DNA of 34,238 nucleotides from Myxococcaceae bacterium (GTDB taxonomy: Bacteria > Myxococcota > Myxococcia > Myxococcales > Myxococcaceae), in assembly GCA_022842905.1 (NCBI GenBank), contig JALHOS010000031.1, positions 1-34,238 on the forward strand, written 5' to 3'. Below the pieces are notes generated by a model. The model worked only from the letters and a program-made list of their open reading frames with translations. It searched no databases and had not been told where the DNA came from. This document shows positions 28,251 through 34,238 of this stretch, one piece after another (within the stretch, counting starts at the first letter, position 1; every line of letters begins with the position of its first letter). A program made the translations under genes and the position numbers.

Positions 28251-28351
28251 AGTGAACGAGAGCGCCGGTCACGTCCGGCACGCACGGACTCCAAGCCTCG
28301 ACGTCCAGCGGTGCTAAGACGCCCTCGTTCACCTCGCGAGGGAGCGCGCAC
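28251..28351 (+). promoter_or_regulatory. Structured leader/intergenic region upstream of the phosphofructokinase
   Basis: GTGAACGAGAGCG (28252-28264) pairs with CGCCCTCGTTCAC (28320-28332), 12 of 13 positions. Inside lies a perfect smaller hairpin, GTCCG (28273-28277) with CGGAC (28285-28289). A 10-base palindrome CCTCGCGAGG (28332-28341) follows and overlaps the ribosome binding site GAGGGAG (28338-28344), 7 bases before the ATG. No T-run follows, so a structured leader or operator is more likely than a terminator. Confidence 0.4.
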
Positions 28352-29437
28352 ATGAAGACCTTGGCGGTGCTGACGTCTGGTGGCGACTCTCCGGGCATGA
28401 ACGCGGCGGTCCGCGCGGTGACCAAGCTCGCCGCCGCGCAAGGCCTGTCGATGCTGGGTGTCCTCGAAGGCTACGAAGGCCTCATCGACGGGCGGTTCAG
28501 GGAGCTCACTCACCGCCAAACGGACGGCCTCGTCATTGTGGACCTGGAGGTCGACATCGCGGGAGGGCAGGGCGGCACGTTGATCGGCTCGGCCCGCTCG
28601 GCGCGCTTCCGCGAGAAGGACGGCCGGGCCAAGGCCGTCGAGCAGCTCAAGGCCCGCGGCGTCGGCGGCCTCGTCGTCATCGGCGGCAACGGCAGCCTCA
28701 CCGGCGCCCACTTCCTGGCGCAGGAGTTCGGCGTCCGCGTCATCGGCATTCCCGGCAGCATCGACAACGACATTGGCTGCACGTCGACCGCGCTCGGCGT
28801 GGACACCGCGCTCAACACCATCGTCGAGGCGTGCGATCGCATCAGCGACACCGCCCGCGCCCACCGCCGCGCCTTAGTCGTGGAGGTCATGGGCCGCGAC
28901 TGCGGCTACCTGGCCATGGCCTCCGCCGTCGCCGTCGCCGCCGACGCCGTGCTCATTCGCGAGCAGGGCAAGAGCGAAGCGCAGGTCGTCGCCGACGTCA
29001 GCGCGCTCATTCGCTCGGGCTTCGCGCGCGGCAAGCGGCGCATCCTCATCATCAAGGCTGAAGGCGTGCAGGTGCCGTGCACGAAGCTCGTCCGCCTGGC
29101 CGAGGAAGCCCTCAAGCCCGAGCTGCCCGGAGTGGAGATCCGCGCCACCGTCCTCGGCCACGTCGTGCGCGGCGGCAACCCCAGCTACCAGGACCGCGCC
29201 GTCGCCGGTCGGCTCGGCTTCGCCGCCGTCAGCGCCCTGCTCGCCGGCGCCACGGACGAAATGGTCGGCTGGTTGCCGCCCCTGGCGGGAGGAACGCCCA
29301 CCGCCGACTCGTCCGTCGTCCGCTTCCCCTTGAGCCAAGTCCTCGAGGAGACGAAGGCCCTCATCGACGGGACGAGCCAGGTGACACAGCGCCGCCTCAA
29401 GTTGATGGAGAAGGCCGCCGGCGTCCTCGCGCTGTGA
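28352..29437 (+). CDS. pfkA: 6-phosphofructokinase, ATP-type sequence with GGNGS motif
   Basis: Phosphorylates fructose 6-phosphate to fructose 1,6-bisphosphate in glycolysis. In 361 residues: LTSGGDSPGMNAAVR (7-21), the nucleotide loop; VVIGGNGSLTGAHF (108-121); IPGSIDNDIGCTSTALGVDT (133-152) with catalytic Asp138; and VEVMGRDCGYLA. Gly114 and Gly135, at the two positions that separate ATP- from pyrophosphate-dependent enzymes, favour ATP. Residue 113 is Asn where Escherichia coli PfkA has Asp103, a residue near Mg-ATP. The chain is about 40 residues longer than E. coli PfkA. The start has a strong GAGGGAG site. It stands alone between the hydrolase and the vWA lipoprotein. Confidence 0.92.
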   Translation: MKTLAVLTSGGDSPGMNAAVRAVTKLAAAQGLSMLGVLEGYEGLIDGRFRELTHRQTDGLVIVDLEVDIAGGQGGTLIGSARSARFREKDGRAKAVEQLKARGVGGLVVIGGNGSLTGAHFLAQEFGVRVIGIPGSIDNDIGCTSTALGVDTALNTIVEACDRISDTARAHRRALVVEVMGRDCGYLAMASAVAVAADAVLIREQGKSEAQVVADVSALIRSGFARGKRRILIIKAEGVQVPCTKLVRLAEEALKPELPGVEIRATVLGHVVRGGNPSYQDRAVAGRLGFAAVSALLAGATDEMVGWLPPLAGGTPTADSSVVRFPLSQVLEETKALIDGTSQVTQRRLKLMEKAAGVLAL

Positions 29438-29473
29438 CGTTGTGAGGTGATGAGGGTGTCCTGGGGCCATGGC

Positions 29474-29491
29474 CTCGCGCTTCGGCGCGGG
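29474..29491 (+). terminator. UUCG hairpin after the phosphofructokinase gene
   Basis: CGCGC (29476-29480), loop TTCG, GCGCG (29485-29489), extended by a U-G and a C-G pair to 29474-29491. The C(UUCG)G loop is an exceptionally stable tetraloop. No T-run follows, and the next gene starts 17 bases later, so it may be a weak terminator or a leader hairpin for the lipoprotein. A palindrome GGCCATGGCC (29465-29474) abuts it. Confidence 0.3.
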
Positions 29492-29508
29492 CGTACGCTG
29501 TGTGTCCC

Positions 29509-30669
29509 ATGCGACGAACCCACGCGCTGCTCCTGCTGTCCGCCGGTCTGTTGGGCTGCCAGGTGTACGATCTGACGCCGGTGACGCCCTTCAGCGTCGT
29601 CCAGAAGCGCGACGTCGAGCGGCTCGAGCCGTTCAAGCCCAAGCCCAACATGCTCGTGCTCGTCGACCGCTCCGGCTCCATGGCGAACCCGCTCGACGTG
29701 TCCGACGCGCGCTGCGCCGGCTGCGGCGACGGCACGCCCTGTCCTGTGGCCTGCCCCACCAAGGAACGTGTCCTCAAGGCGGCCTTGGCCACGTTCCTGA
29801 CCACCGGGACTCCGCTGGCTCGCCTCGCGCTGGCCAGCTTCCCGAGCAGCGCGTCGGCCTGCGCCGCTTCTTCGACGCTCGACGTGCCCTTCGAGCCAGC
29901 CAGCGCGCGCGACGACGACACGGCGCTCCGCGCCAAGGGCGTGCAGGTCGCCAACGCCGTCGCGGCCCTCACCATGGGCGGAGGGACGCCCACCGCCGCT
30001 GCGCTCGACGCCGTGGCGCAGAGCGGCGCGCTCACCGACGCGACCGATGCGCGCAAGGACTACGTGCTGCTCGTCACCGACGGCCTGCCCAACTGCAACG
30101 CCACCAACCCCAACCACGTCTGCTCCGCGCCCAACGCCGCCTGTCGCTGCACCCAACCGGCCGGCTGCACCGGCAGCGCCGTCAGCTTCACGCCGTGCAG
30201 CCAGGGCTGCCTCGACACCGACGCGACCGTCTTGCGCATCGCCGAGCTCCGCCAGCGCGGTGTCACCACCATCGTCCTCGGCTTCGGCGCCGAGCTCGCC
30301 ACGAGCGACGCCGCCCTCACGCTCAACGCCATGGCGACGGCCGGCGGCTTCGAACGCAGCTGCCCCGCGGCGGACCCCACCTGCGCCAGCCGCCGCTACT
30401 TCCAGGCCACCGACGCCGCCGAGCTGACCCAGGCGCTCGAGGCCATCGCCCAGCGGCTGCCCGCGGACGCCTGCGACTTCCAGCTCGACTTCGAGCCCGA
30501 CCCGGGGTTGCTGAGCGTGTCGCTCGGGGGAGCCCACCTGCCGACCGGCGCGGACACCTGGCGGTTGATTGGCACGACGCTCAGCTTCGTCGGCGCAGCG
30601 TGTGACCGGCTCAAGTCGACGCCCGGCGGCCTCGAGCTCGACGTGCAGTACGTCAAGTCGGTGCGCTGA
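29509..30669 (+). CDS. von Willebrand factor A domain lipoprotein
   Basis: Predicted cell-envelope lipoprotein of 386 residues. Seen: a short lipoprotein signal peptide, MRRTHALLLLSAGLLGC, with the lipobox cysteine at 17. The vWA domain has a MIDAS metal site, LVDRSGSM (51-58), a threonine-containing GGGTPTAAAL loop and LLVTDGLPNC. Many cysteines (GCGDGTPCPVACP; CRCTQPAGC; FTPCSQGC) suggest disulfides outside the cytoplasm. The ATG at 29509 is preferred to a GTG at 29500 because it starts the signal peptide directly. vWA proteins usually bind partner proteins through the metal; none is identified here. Such Cys-rich vWA lipoproteins are common in myxobacteria, but I know no function. Confidence 0.82.
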   Translation: MRRTHALLLLSAGLLGCQVYDLTPVTPFSVVQKRDVERLEPFKPKPNMLVLVDRSGSMANPLDVSDARCAGCGDGTPCPVACPTKERVLKAALATFLTTGTPLARLALASFPSSASACAASSTLDVPFEPASARDDDTALRAKGVQVANAVAALTMGGGTPTAAALDAVAQSGALTDATDARKDYVLLVTDGLPNCNATNPNHVCSAPNAACRCTQPAGCTGSAVSFTPCSQGCLDTDATVLRIAELRQRGVTTIVLGFGAELATSDAALTLNAMATAGGFERSCPAADPTCASRRYFQATDAAELTQALEAIAQRLPADACDFQLDFEPDPGLLSVSLGGAHLPTGADTWRLIGTTLSFVGAACDRLKSTPGGLELDVQYVKSVR

Positions 30670-30877
30670 AGCGGCCTCGTGCGGCCTCAACCGTGGGCGC
30701 GTCGCGTTGCTCACAGCGACGCGGTCAGTGCTCGTGTCGGTCGCACGGCGCCGACGGCGCACTCAGCCTGCCGTTCGCCGACTTCCAGGTGCAGTTCAAG
30801 GACCTCCAGCACCTCGAACGGGCTGGACACGTCGACCGTGAAGCGCCGGCGCTTCAGGGCTAGCGTTCGCCAGTCCC
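30670..30877. other. 208-base gap without a supportable gene
   Basis: Holds an 8-base direct repeat GCGGCCTC (30671-30678 and 30681-30688) just after the lipoprotein stop, and a short inverted repeat GTCGG/CCGAC (30736-30740, 30751-30755). Both strands carry short open frames that read like protein (for example ADGALSLPFADFQVQFKDL on plus), but neither has a usable start, so it may be a decayed remnant or only codon-biased DNA. The promoter of the next gene should lie here. Confidence 0.3.
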
Positions 30878-31468
30878 GTGCAGCTGCGCCTCGCTCACAC
30901 CGTGCCGTCCACCGAAGCCGAAGGTCCCGGCCGCCGGTTCGCGCTGTGGGTGAAGGGCTGCTCGCTGCGCTGCCCAGGCTGCTGCAACCCCGAGCTGTTC
31001 GAGCCCGACCGCGGCGGGACCCTGGTCGACCCCGCGGCGCTCGCCCGGGACATCGTCTCGACCGCCGGCATCGAAGGCGTGTCCGTGCTCGGCGGTGAGC
31101 CGTTCGAACAAGCCGGCGCGCTCGCGGCCGTCTGCGCGCCGGTCCGCGCGGCCGGCCTGAGCGTCATGGTGTACTCCGGGTACACGCTGGCCGAGCTGCA
31201 CGGGCGCGCGCTGACGGAGCCTGGCGTTCGGGCGCTGTTGGACTGCTGCGACCTCTTGCTCGACGGCCGCTACGACGCCGCCTTGCCGGAACGACGGCGC
31301 CGGTGGATCGGCTCTTCCAATCAGGTCCTCCACTTCCTGTCCGACCGCTACTCGCCGGACGACGCGCGCTTCAGCACGCCGAACACCGTCGAGGTGCGCT
31401 TCGCCAAGGGCCAGGTGCTGGTCAACGGCTGGCCAGCGCTGGCCGACGCTTTGCGAAAGGGGCCTTGA
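30878..31468 (+). CDS. Small radical SAM-type 4Fe-4S protein (NrdG/activase-like)
   Basis: 196 residues. WVKGCSLRCPGCCNPELF (24-41) holds the CxxxCxxC cluster motif (C28, C32, C35) of radical SAM proteins. It sits in the short activase layout, where the motif comes early and ends in NPE. GVSVLGGEPFEQA supplies the SAM-binding GGEP. A Tyr/Gly-rich MVYSGYTLAEL strand and LLLDGRYDAALPE match NrdG-like activating enzymes. No anaerobic ribonucleotide reductase or other glycyl-radical enzyme is adjacent, so its partner is unknown. The GTG start is followed directly by a plausible fold. Its TGA stop is immediately followed by the GTG of the next gene, so the two are almost certainly coupled. Confidence 0.8.
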   Translation: MQLRLAHTVPSTEAEGPGRRFALWVKGCSLRCPGCCNPELFEPDRGGTLVDPAALARDIVSTAGIEGVSVLGGEPFEQAGALAAVCAPVRAAGLSVMVYSGYTLAELHGRALTEPGVRALLDCCDLLLDGRYDAALPERRRRWIGSSNQVLHFLSDRYSPDDARFSTPNTVEVRFAKGQVLVNGWPALADALRKGP

Positions 31469-32461
31469 GTGACGGCGCGGGTGACGGCCGCGGAGGCGGC
31501 GCTGCTCAGGCTCGCGCGGGTGTCGGTGGGCGCGGAGGCACCGGCCGCCGTGCTGTGGTTGCTCGCCGCGAAGGTGACGCCCCCCGCCCAGCTCGGGCCG
31601 ACCGCCGCGGGGCTCTTGAGCGAAGCCTTGGCGAAGGGCCTCGTCAGCGCGCTGGCCAAGGGCGGCGGCTGGCTGCGGCTGGGCAAGCAGCGGCTGTGGG
31701 AACGGTCCGGCCCGCCGCCCCTGCACTTCACCGGCAACGTCGTGGAGACGCTGCGCTGGCTGCTCGCCGCCCCGCTGCTCGAGCGTGAGCCGCCGCCGCT
31801 GAGCACGTCCGCGCCGTGGACGCCCGCCGAAGACGCGTGGCTGGCCCTGTTCGTGGCCCGCTTGGGGGGCACCGGCGTCGACGCCGCGCTGCTGCGGCAG
31901 AAAGTGGTGCGAGCTGCGCCGCTGGTCGCGCTCATGCACGCCGGCGCGCTCGGTTACACCGCGGCCGACCAGGTGCCTGTCGTGGACGTCGCGGCGGCCG
32001 GCGTCTTCGTCGACGGGCTGACCTTGGAGCTGGCGCGGGCCTGGGCGCGCGCGGAGCGGGGCAAGGCGCAGCTCGATCGCCCTGACGCGGTCAGCGCCGT
32101 CGGGCGCTCTCAGGGCCTCGTGCTCGACGCTTTCCTCGGCGCCATCGACTCCGCGGACCACCGTGGGCTGGCGACGTTCCTGGTCGAAGCTGCGTCGGCC
32201 CGGCCAAGCTCGACCGTGCGTGCCTTTGCGCCCAGCTGGCCGCTGCGCGAACGCCAGCAGGCCCAGCGCGATGCGGGCGCCTTCCTCGCCGCGCTGAGCA
32301 CCCTGCGTCGCTGGCATGACGAGCACCGGGTGGTGCGCTTCATCGACGACGGGTACGAGCGCGCGCAGGCTCTGGTGCAGGCGTGGAGTCCCTTCGGCGA
32401 CGCTGGCTGCCGGGCGGCCGAGGCCCAGCTGGCGCGGCTCGACGCGCTCCCGGAAGGCTGA
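31469..32461 (+). CDS. Unknown protein coupled to the radical SAM-type gene
   Basis: I do not recognise this 330-residue family. It is soluble by eye, rich in Ala and Leu and mostly helical. It has no signal peptide, no clear membrane segment and one cysteine. Visible segments include FTGNVVETLRWLLAAPLLER, APWTPAEDAWLALFVARLGG and RFIDDGYERAQALVQAW. The GTG start follows the radical SAM-type stop with no spacing, and no better start lies nearby, so the pair is one translational unit. It could be a substrate-presenting partner, or one of the poorly characterised X components that accompany AAA-ATPase/vWA systems; neither is shown by motif. Codon use matches the neighbours, so it looks native. 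Confidence 0.65.
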   Translation: MTARVTAAEAALLRLARVSVGAEAPAAVLWLLAAKVTPPAQLGPTAAGLLSEALAKGLVSALAKGGGWLRLGKQRLWERSGPPPLHFTGNVVETLRWLLAAPLLEREPPPLSTSAPWTPAEDAWLALFVARLGGTGVDAALLRQKVVRAAPLVALMHAGALGYTAADQVPVVDVAAAGVFVDGLTLELARAWARAERGKAQLDRPDAVSAVGRSQGLVLDAFLGAIDSADHRGLATFLVEAASARPSSTVRAFAPSWPLRERQQAQRDAGAFLAALSTLRRWHDEHRVVRFIDDGYERAQALVQAWSPFGDAGCRAAEAQLARLDALPEG

Positions 32462-32489
32462 GCGCGGCCGTCGTATTTTCCCCGCTCCC

Positions 32490-32521
32490 CGGAGGTCGCC
32501 GCTAAGGCTAGGGTTCCTCCG
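32490..32521 (+). repeat. Short inverted repeat before the phosphoribosyltransferase
   Basis: CGGAGG (32490-32495) and CCTCCG (32516-32521) are perfect complements with a 20-base loop, inside the 107-base gap upstream of the next gene. It could be a leader hairpin, but the arms are short and the loop long, so chance is possible in G+C-rich DNA. Confidence 0.2.
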
Positions 32522-32568
32522 CACGTACGCCCCGGAACGGCGCGTGCGCGGTGAAAGGGCGGTCGAAC

Positions 32569-33204
32569 ATGGCGTCTCGTCGGGTCGTCGGGAAGAAGCG
32601 CAGCAGCTCGAAGCCACGCGCCGCCTCGCAGACCGCTGGGGCCGTGTTCGAACCCGACGAGTACGGCGCGCAGGGCGGCATGCCGAGCGCCCCGTCGCTG
32701 ACGCCGGTGGATCGCTCCGAAGGTCGGCACGGCGCGCGGGAGCTCAGCTGGGCCGAGTTCGATCGCCAGGTGCGCGCGCTGGCCGCCGCGGCCAAGGCGC
32801 TCAAGCCGGGCAAGGTCGTCGGCCTCGCGCACGGCGGCGTCTTCGTGGGCGGGGCGATCGCCAGCGCGCTGAAGGCCGACTTCTTCCCCGTGCGGCTCAT
32901 GCGCCGCAGCCGAGACACGCAGCTGGCCGGCACCATCTCCGAGTCCATGCCCCAGACGCTCAAGGGGCAGTCGGTGCTCATCGTCGACGACGTGGCCGGC
33001 AGCGGCGACAGCTTGGAACTGGCGGTGCGGCTGGCGAAGGCCGCGGGGGCCAAGAAGGTCGCCACGGCGGCGCTCGTCAAGCGGCCCGGGGGCTTCGCGC
33101 CGGACTTCTGCTCGTACGAGTCGCGCGAGTTCTTCGTCTTCCCGTGGGACTACCAAGAAGTGACGACCGGTGAGGCGTTCGACCCCACCACCCTGGGCGT
33201 CTGA
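32569..33204 (+). CDS. Phosphoribosyltransferase (type I PRTase fold)
   Basis: 211 residues. A basic, Ser-rich N-terminal tail (about 1-58) precedes a PRTase domain. VVGLAHGGVFVGGAIASAL (83-101) is the early nucleotide-side loop. VLIVDDVAGSGDSLELAV (136-153) is the PRPP-binding signature, with the acidic pair Asp140-Asp141 and the GSGDS phosphate loop. The closing WDYQEVTTGEAF resembles xanthine/hypoxanthine phosphoribosyltransferase ends. The ATG at 32569 is preferred to a GTG at 32551, being closer to the usual start and preceded by GGGCGG. The substrate base is not certain; purine salvage is most likely. It may be cotranscribed with selB, which starts 24 bases later. Confidence 0.82.
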   Translation: MASRRVVGKKRSSSKPRAASQTAGAVFEPDEYGAQGGMPSAPSLTPVDRSEGRHGARELSWAEFDRQVRALAAAAKALKPGKVVGLAHGGVFVGGAIASALKADFFPVRLMRRSRDTQLAGTISESMPQTLKGQSVLIVDDVAGSGDSLELAVRLAKAAGAKKVATAALVKRPGGFAPDFCSYESREFFVFPWDYQEVTTGEAFDPTTLGV

Positions 33205-33228
33205 GCCCGGCGGCTCGACGCGCGCGCG

Positions 33229-34238
33229 ATGATCGTCGGCACTGCGGGGCACGTCGACCACGGCAAGACGTCGCTCGTCAGGGCGCTGACCGGCGTGGAC
33301 ACCGACCGGCTCCCCGAAGAGAAGCGCCGCGGCATCACGCTCGAGCTGGGCTTCGCGCCCTGGAAGCTGCCTTCCGGCCGGACCGTCAGCGTGGTCGACG
33401 TGCCCGGGCATGAGCGCTTCGTGAAGACGATGATCGCCGGGGCCGGCGGCGTCGACGTGGCCCTGCTCGTCATCGCCTGCGACGAGGGGGTCATGCCGCA
33501 GACCCGCGAGCACCTGGACATTTGTGGGCTGCTCGGCGTGAAGGCGGGGCTCGTCGTCCTCACCAAGGCCGACACGCTGACCGCGCTCCCCGCCGACTTC
33601 CGCGAGCTGCTCGAGGCCGACGTGCGCGCGCTGGTGAAGGGGAGCTTCCTCGACGCCGCGCCGTGGTGCTTCGTGTCCGCCCAGACCGGCGAGGGGCTTC
33701 AGGCGCTGACCGCCCAGGTCGATTCCCTCACCCATGGCGCGGCGCTGCGCTCGGCGGAAGGGCCGGTGTTCCTTCCCGTCGATCGCGCCTTCAGCGTCAA
33801 GGGCTTCGGCTGTGTCGTCACCGGCTCGCTCGTGCAGGGCACCCTTCGAGTCGACGACGAAGTGCTCGTCTCTCCCGACGGCCAAAGGGCGCGCGTTCGG
33901 AGCCTCGAGGTGCACGGCGCGCGCGTGCCGCAGGCGGTGGCCGGCAGCCGCGTGGCGGCGAACCTGACCGGGGTGGACACGGCGGCCGTGCGGCGCGGGA
34001 GCGTCGTTGTGCGCCCCGGCGAGCTTGAGCCGACGCGCACGCTCGACGTCGAGCTGACGCTGCTGCCGTCGGCGCCCGCCCCACTGCCCAAGCGCAGCCG
34101 GCGGCTGGTGAGCGTGGGGACCGAGACGCGCCTGGGCGTGGTGCAGCTGTTGGGGGTCGAGCGGCTCGAGCCTGGGCAGACGGCGTACGCGCAGCTGCGC
34201 TTCGGTGCGCCGCTCGCGGCGCTGTTCGGGCAACGGTT
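33229..34238 (+). CDS. selB: Selenocysteine-specific elongation factor SelB, 3' end outside window
   Basis: GTPase that brings selenocysteyl-tRNA to UGA codons followed by a SECIS element. The frame is open for 336 codons to the edge. Seen: GHVDHGKTSL (7-16), the G1 loop; RRGITLELGFAPW, the SelB-specific switch I variant of the EF-Tu RGITI; DVPGHERFVKTMIAGA, the G3 box; and TKAD as G4. Domain 2 begins around FLPVDRAFSVKGFGCVVTGS, and domain 3 with LDVELTLLPSAPAPLPKRSR. These are SelB and not EF-Tu features, since EF-Tu has no such domain 2-3 sequence. The ATG at 33229 starts MIVGTAGHVDHGKT directly. The C-terminal winged-helix SECIS-binding domain is beyond the window. Confidence 0.93.
   Translation, partial: MIVGTAGHVDHGKTSLVRALTGVDTDRLPEEKRRGITLELGFAPWKLPSGRTVSVVDVPGHERFVKTMIAGAGGVDVALLVIACDEGVMPQTREHLDICGLLGVKAGLVVLTKADTLTALPADFRELLEADVRALVKGSFLDAAPWCFVSAQTGEGLQALTAQVDSLTHGAALRSAEGPVFLPVDRAFSVKGFGCVVTGSLVQGTLRVDDEVLVSPDGQRARVRSLEVHGARVPQAVAGSRVAANLTGVDTAAVRRGSVVVRPGELEPTRTLDVELTLLPSAPAPLPKRSRRLVSVGTETRLGVVQLLGVERLEPGQTAYAQLRFGAPLAALFGQR

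Noticed and set aside
30710-30866. Short protein-like frames on both strands in the 208-base gap
   Set aside because: Neither has a start codon or ribosome binding site, and no family is recognisable, so no gene is called.

Overview
The window is high-G+C bacterial DNA packed with genes. Codon third positions are strongly G/C, GTG starts are common, and a lipid-anchored von Willebrand A protein, a stand-alone hybrid histidine kinase and a SelB selenocysteine factor sit beside a large surface-polysaccharide locus. Together this suggests a Myxococcota (myxobacterial/deltaproteobacterial) chromosome. That is inference from style and gene content; no marker gene fixes the species.

Layout. Bases 1-22876 are a surface-polysaccharide cluster. 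A CMP-sugar synthetase runs off the left edge on the minus strand (1-790). Divergent from it is a plus-strand block: a GT-B-like transferase (894-2411), a Wzx-type flippase (2426-3688), an SGNH-type O-acylation partner (3725-4747), an MBOAT O-acyltransferase (4734-6107) and a methyltransferase (6124-6873). Facing this block is a 13-gene minus-strand array read from 20299 down to 6882. In order it holds WbpG-type amidotransferase, GT4, WbpB, WbpD, WbpE, HisH2, HisF2, a GT39-like membrane transferase, a second multi-pass membrane protein, a methyltransferase, a DPM1/ArnC-like GT2, WecD and WecE. Eight of its twelve junctions are exact 4-base stop/start overlaps. A candidate Wzy polymerase is divergent from wbpG (20423-21769). 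A further GT2 (21950-22876) follows a hybrid histidine kinase (22915-24717).

How the genes fit together. WbpB/WbpE/WbpD carry out oxidation, transamination and N-acetylation to a UDP-2,3-diacetamido-2,3-dideoxyuronic acid, and WbpG-HisH-HisF would turn an acetamido group into an acetamidino group. WecE/WecD would make dTDP-4-acetamido-4,6-dideoxygalactose. The CMP-sugar synthetase points to an acidic nonulosonate, and SGNH plus MBOAT to O-acetylation. So the predicted glycan carries both a cationic amidine and acidic residues. The UDP-GlcNAc 6-dehydrogenase (WbpA), any WbpI epimerase, RmlA/RmlB, the initiating transferase and the export/chain-length proteins are not in this window.

Bases 24745-34238 are mostly housekeeping and accessory genes: class I fumarase; a protein with two peptidoglycan-binding domains and a GHSHG hydrolase core; a 6-phosphofructokinase with an unusual GGNGS motif and a structured leader; a vWA lipoprotein; a small radical-SAM-type protein paired with an unrecognised 330-residue protein; a phosphoribosyltransferase; and the first 336 codons of SelB. 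I saw no tRNA, rRNA, CRISPR array, insertion sequence or integrase, and no gene-free stretch reaches 300 bases.
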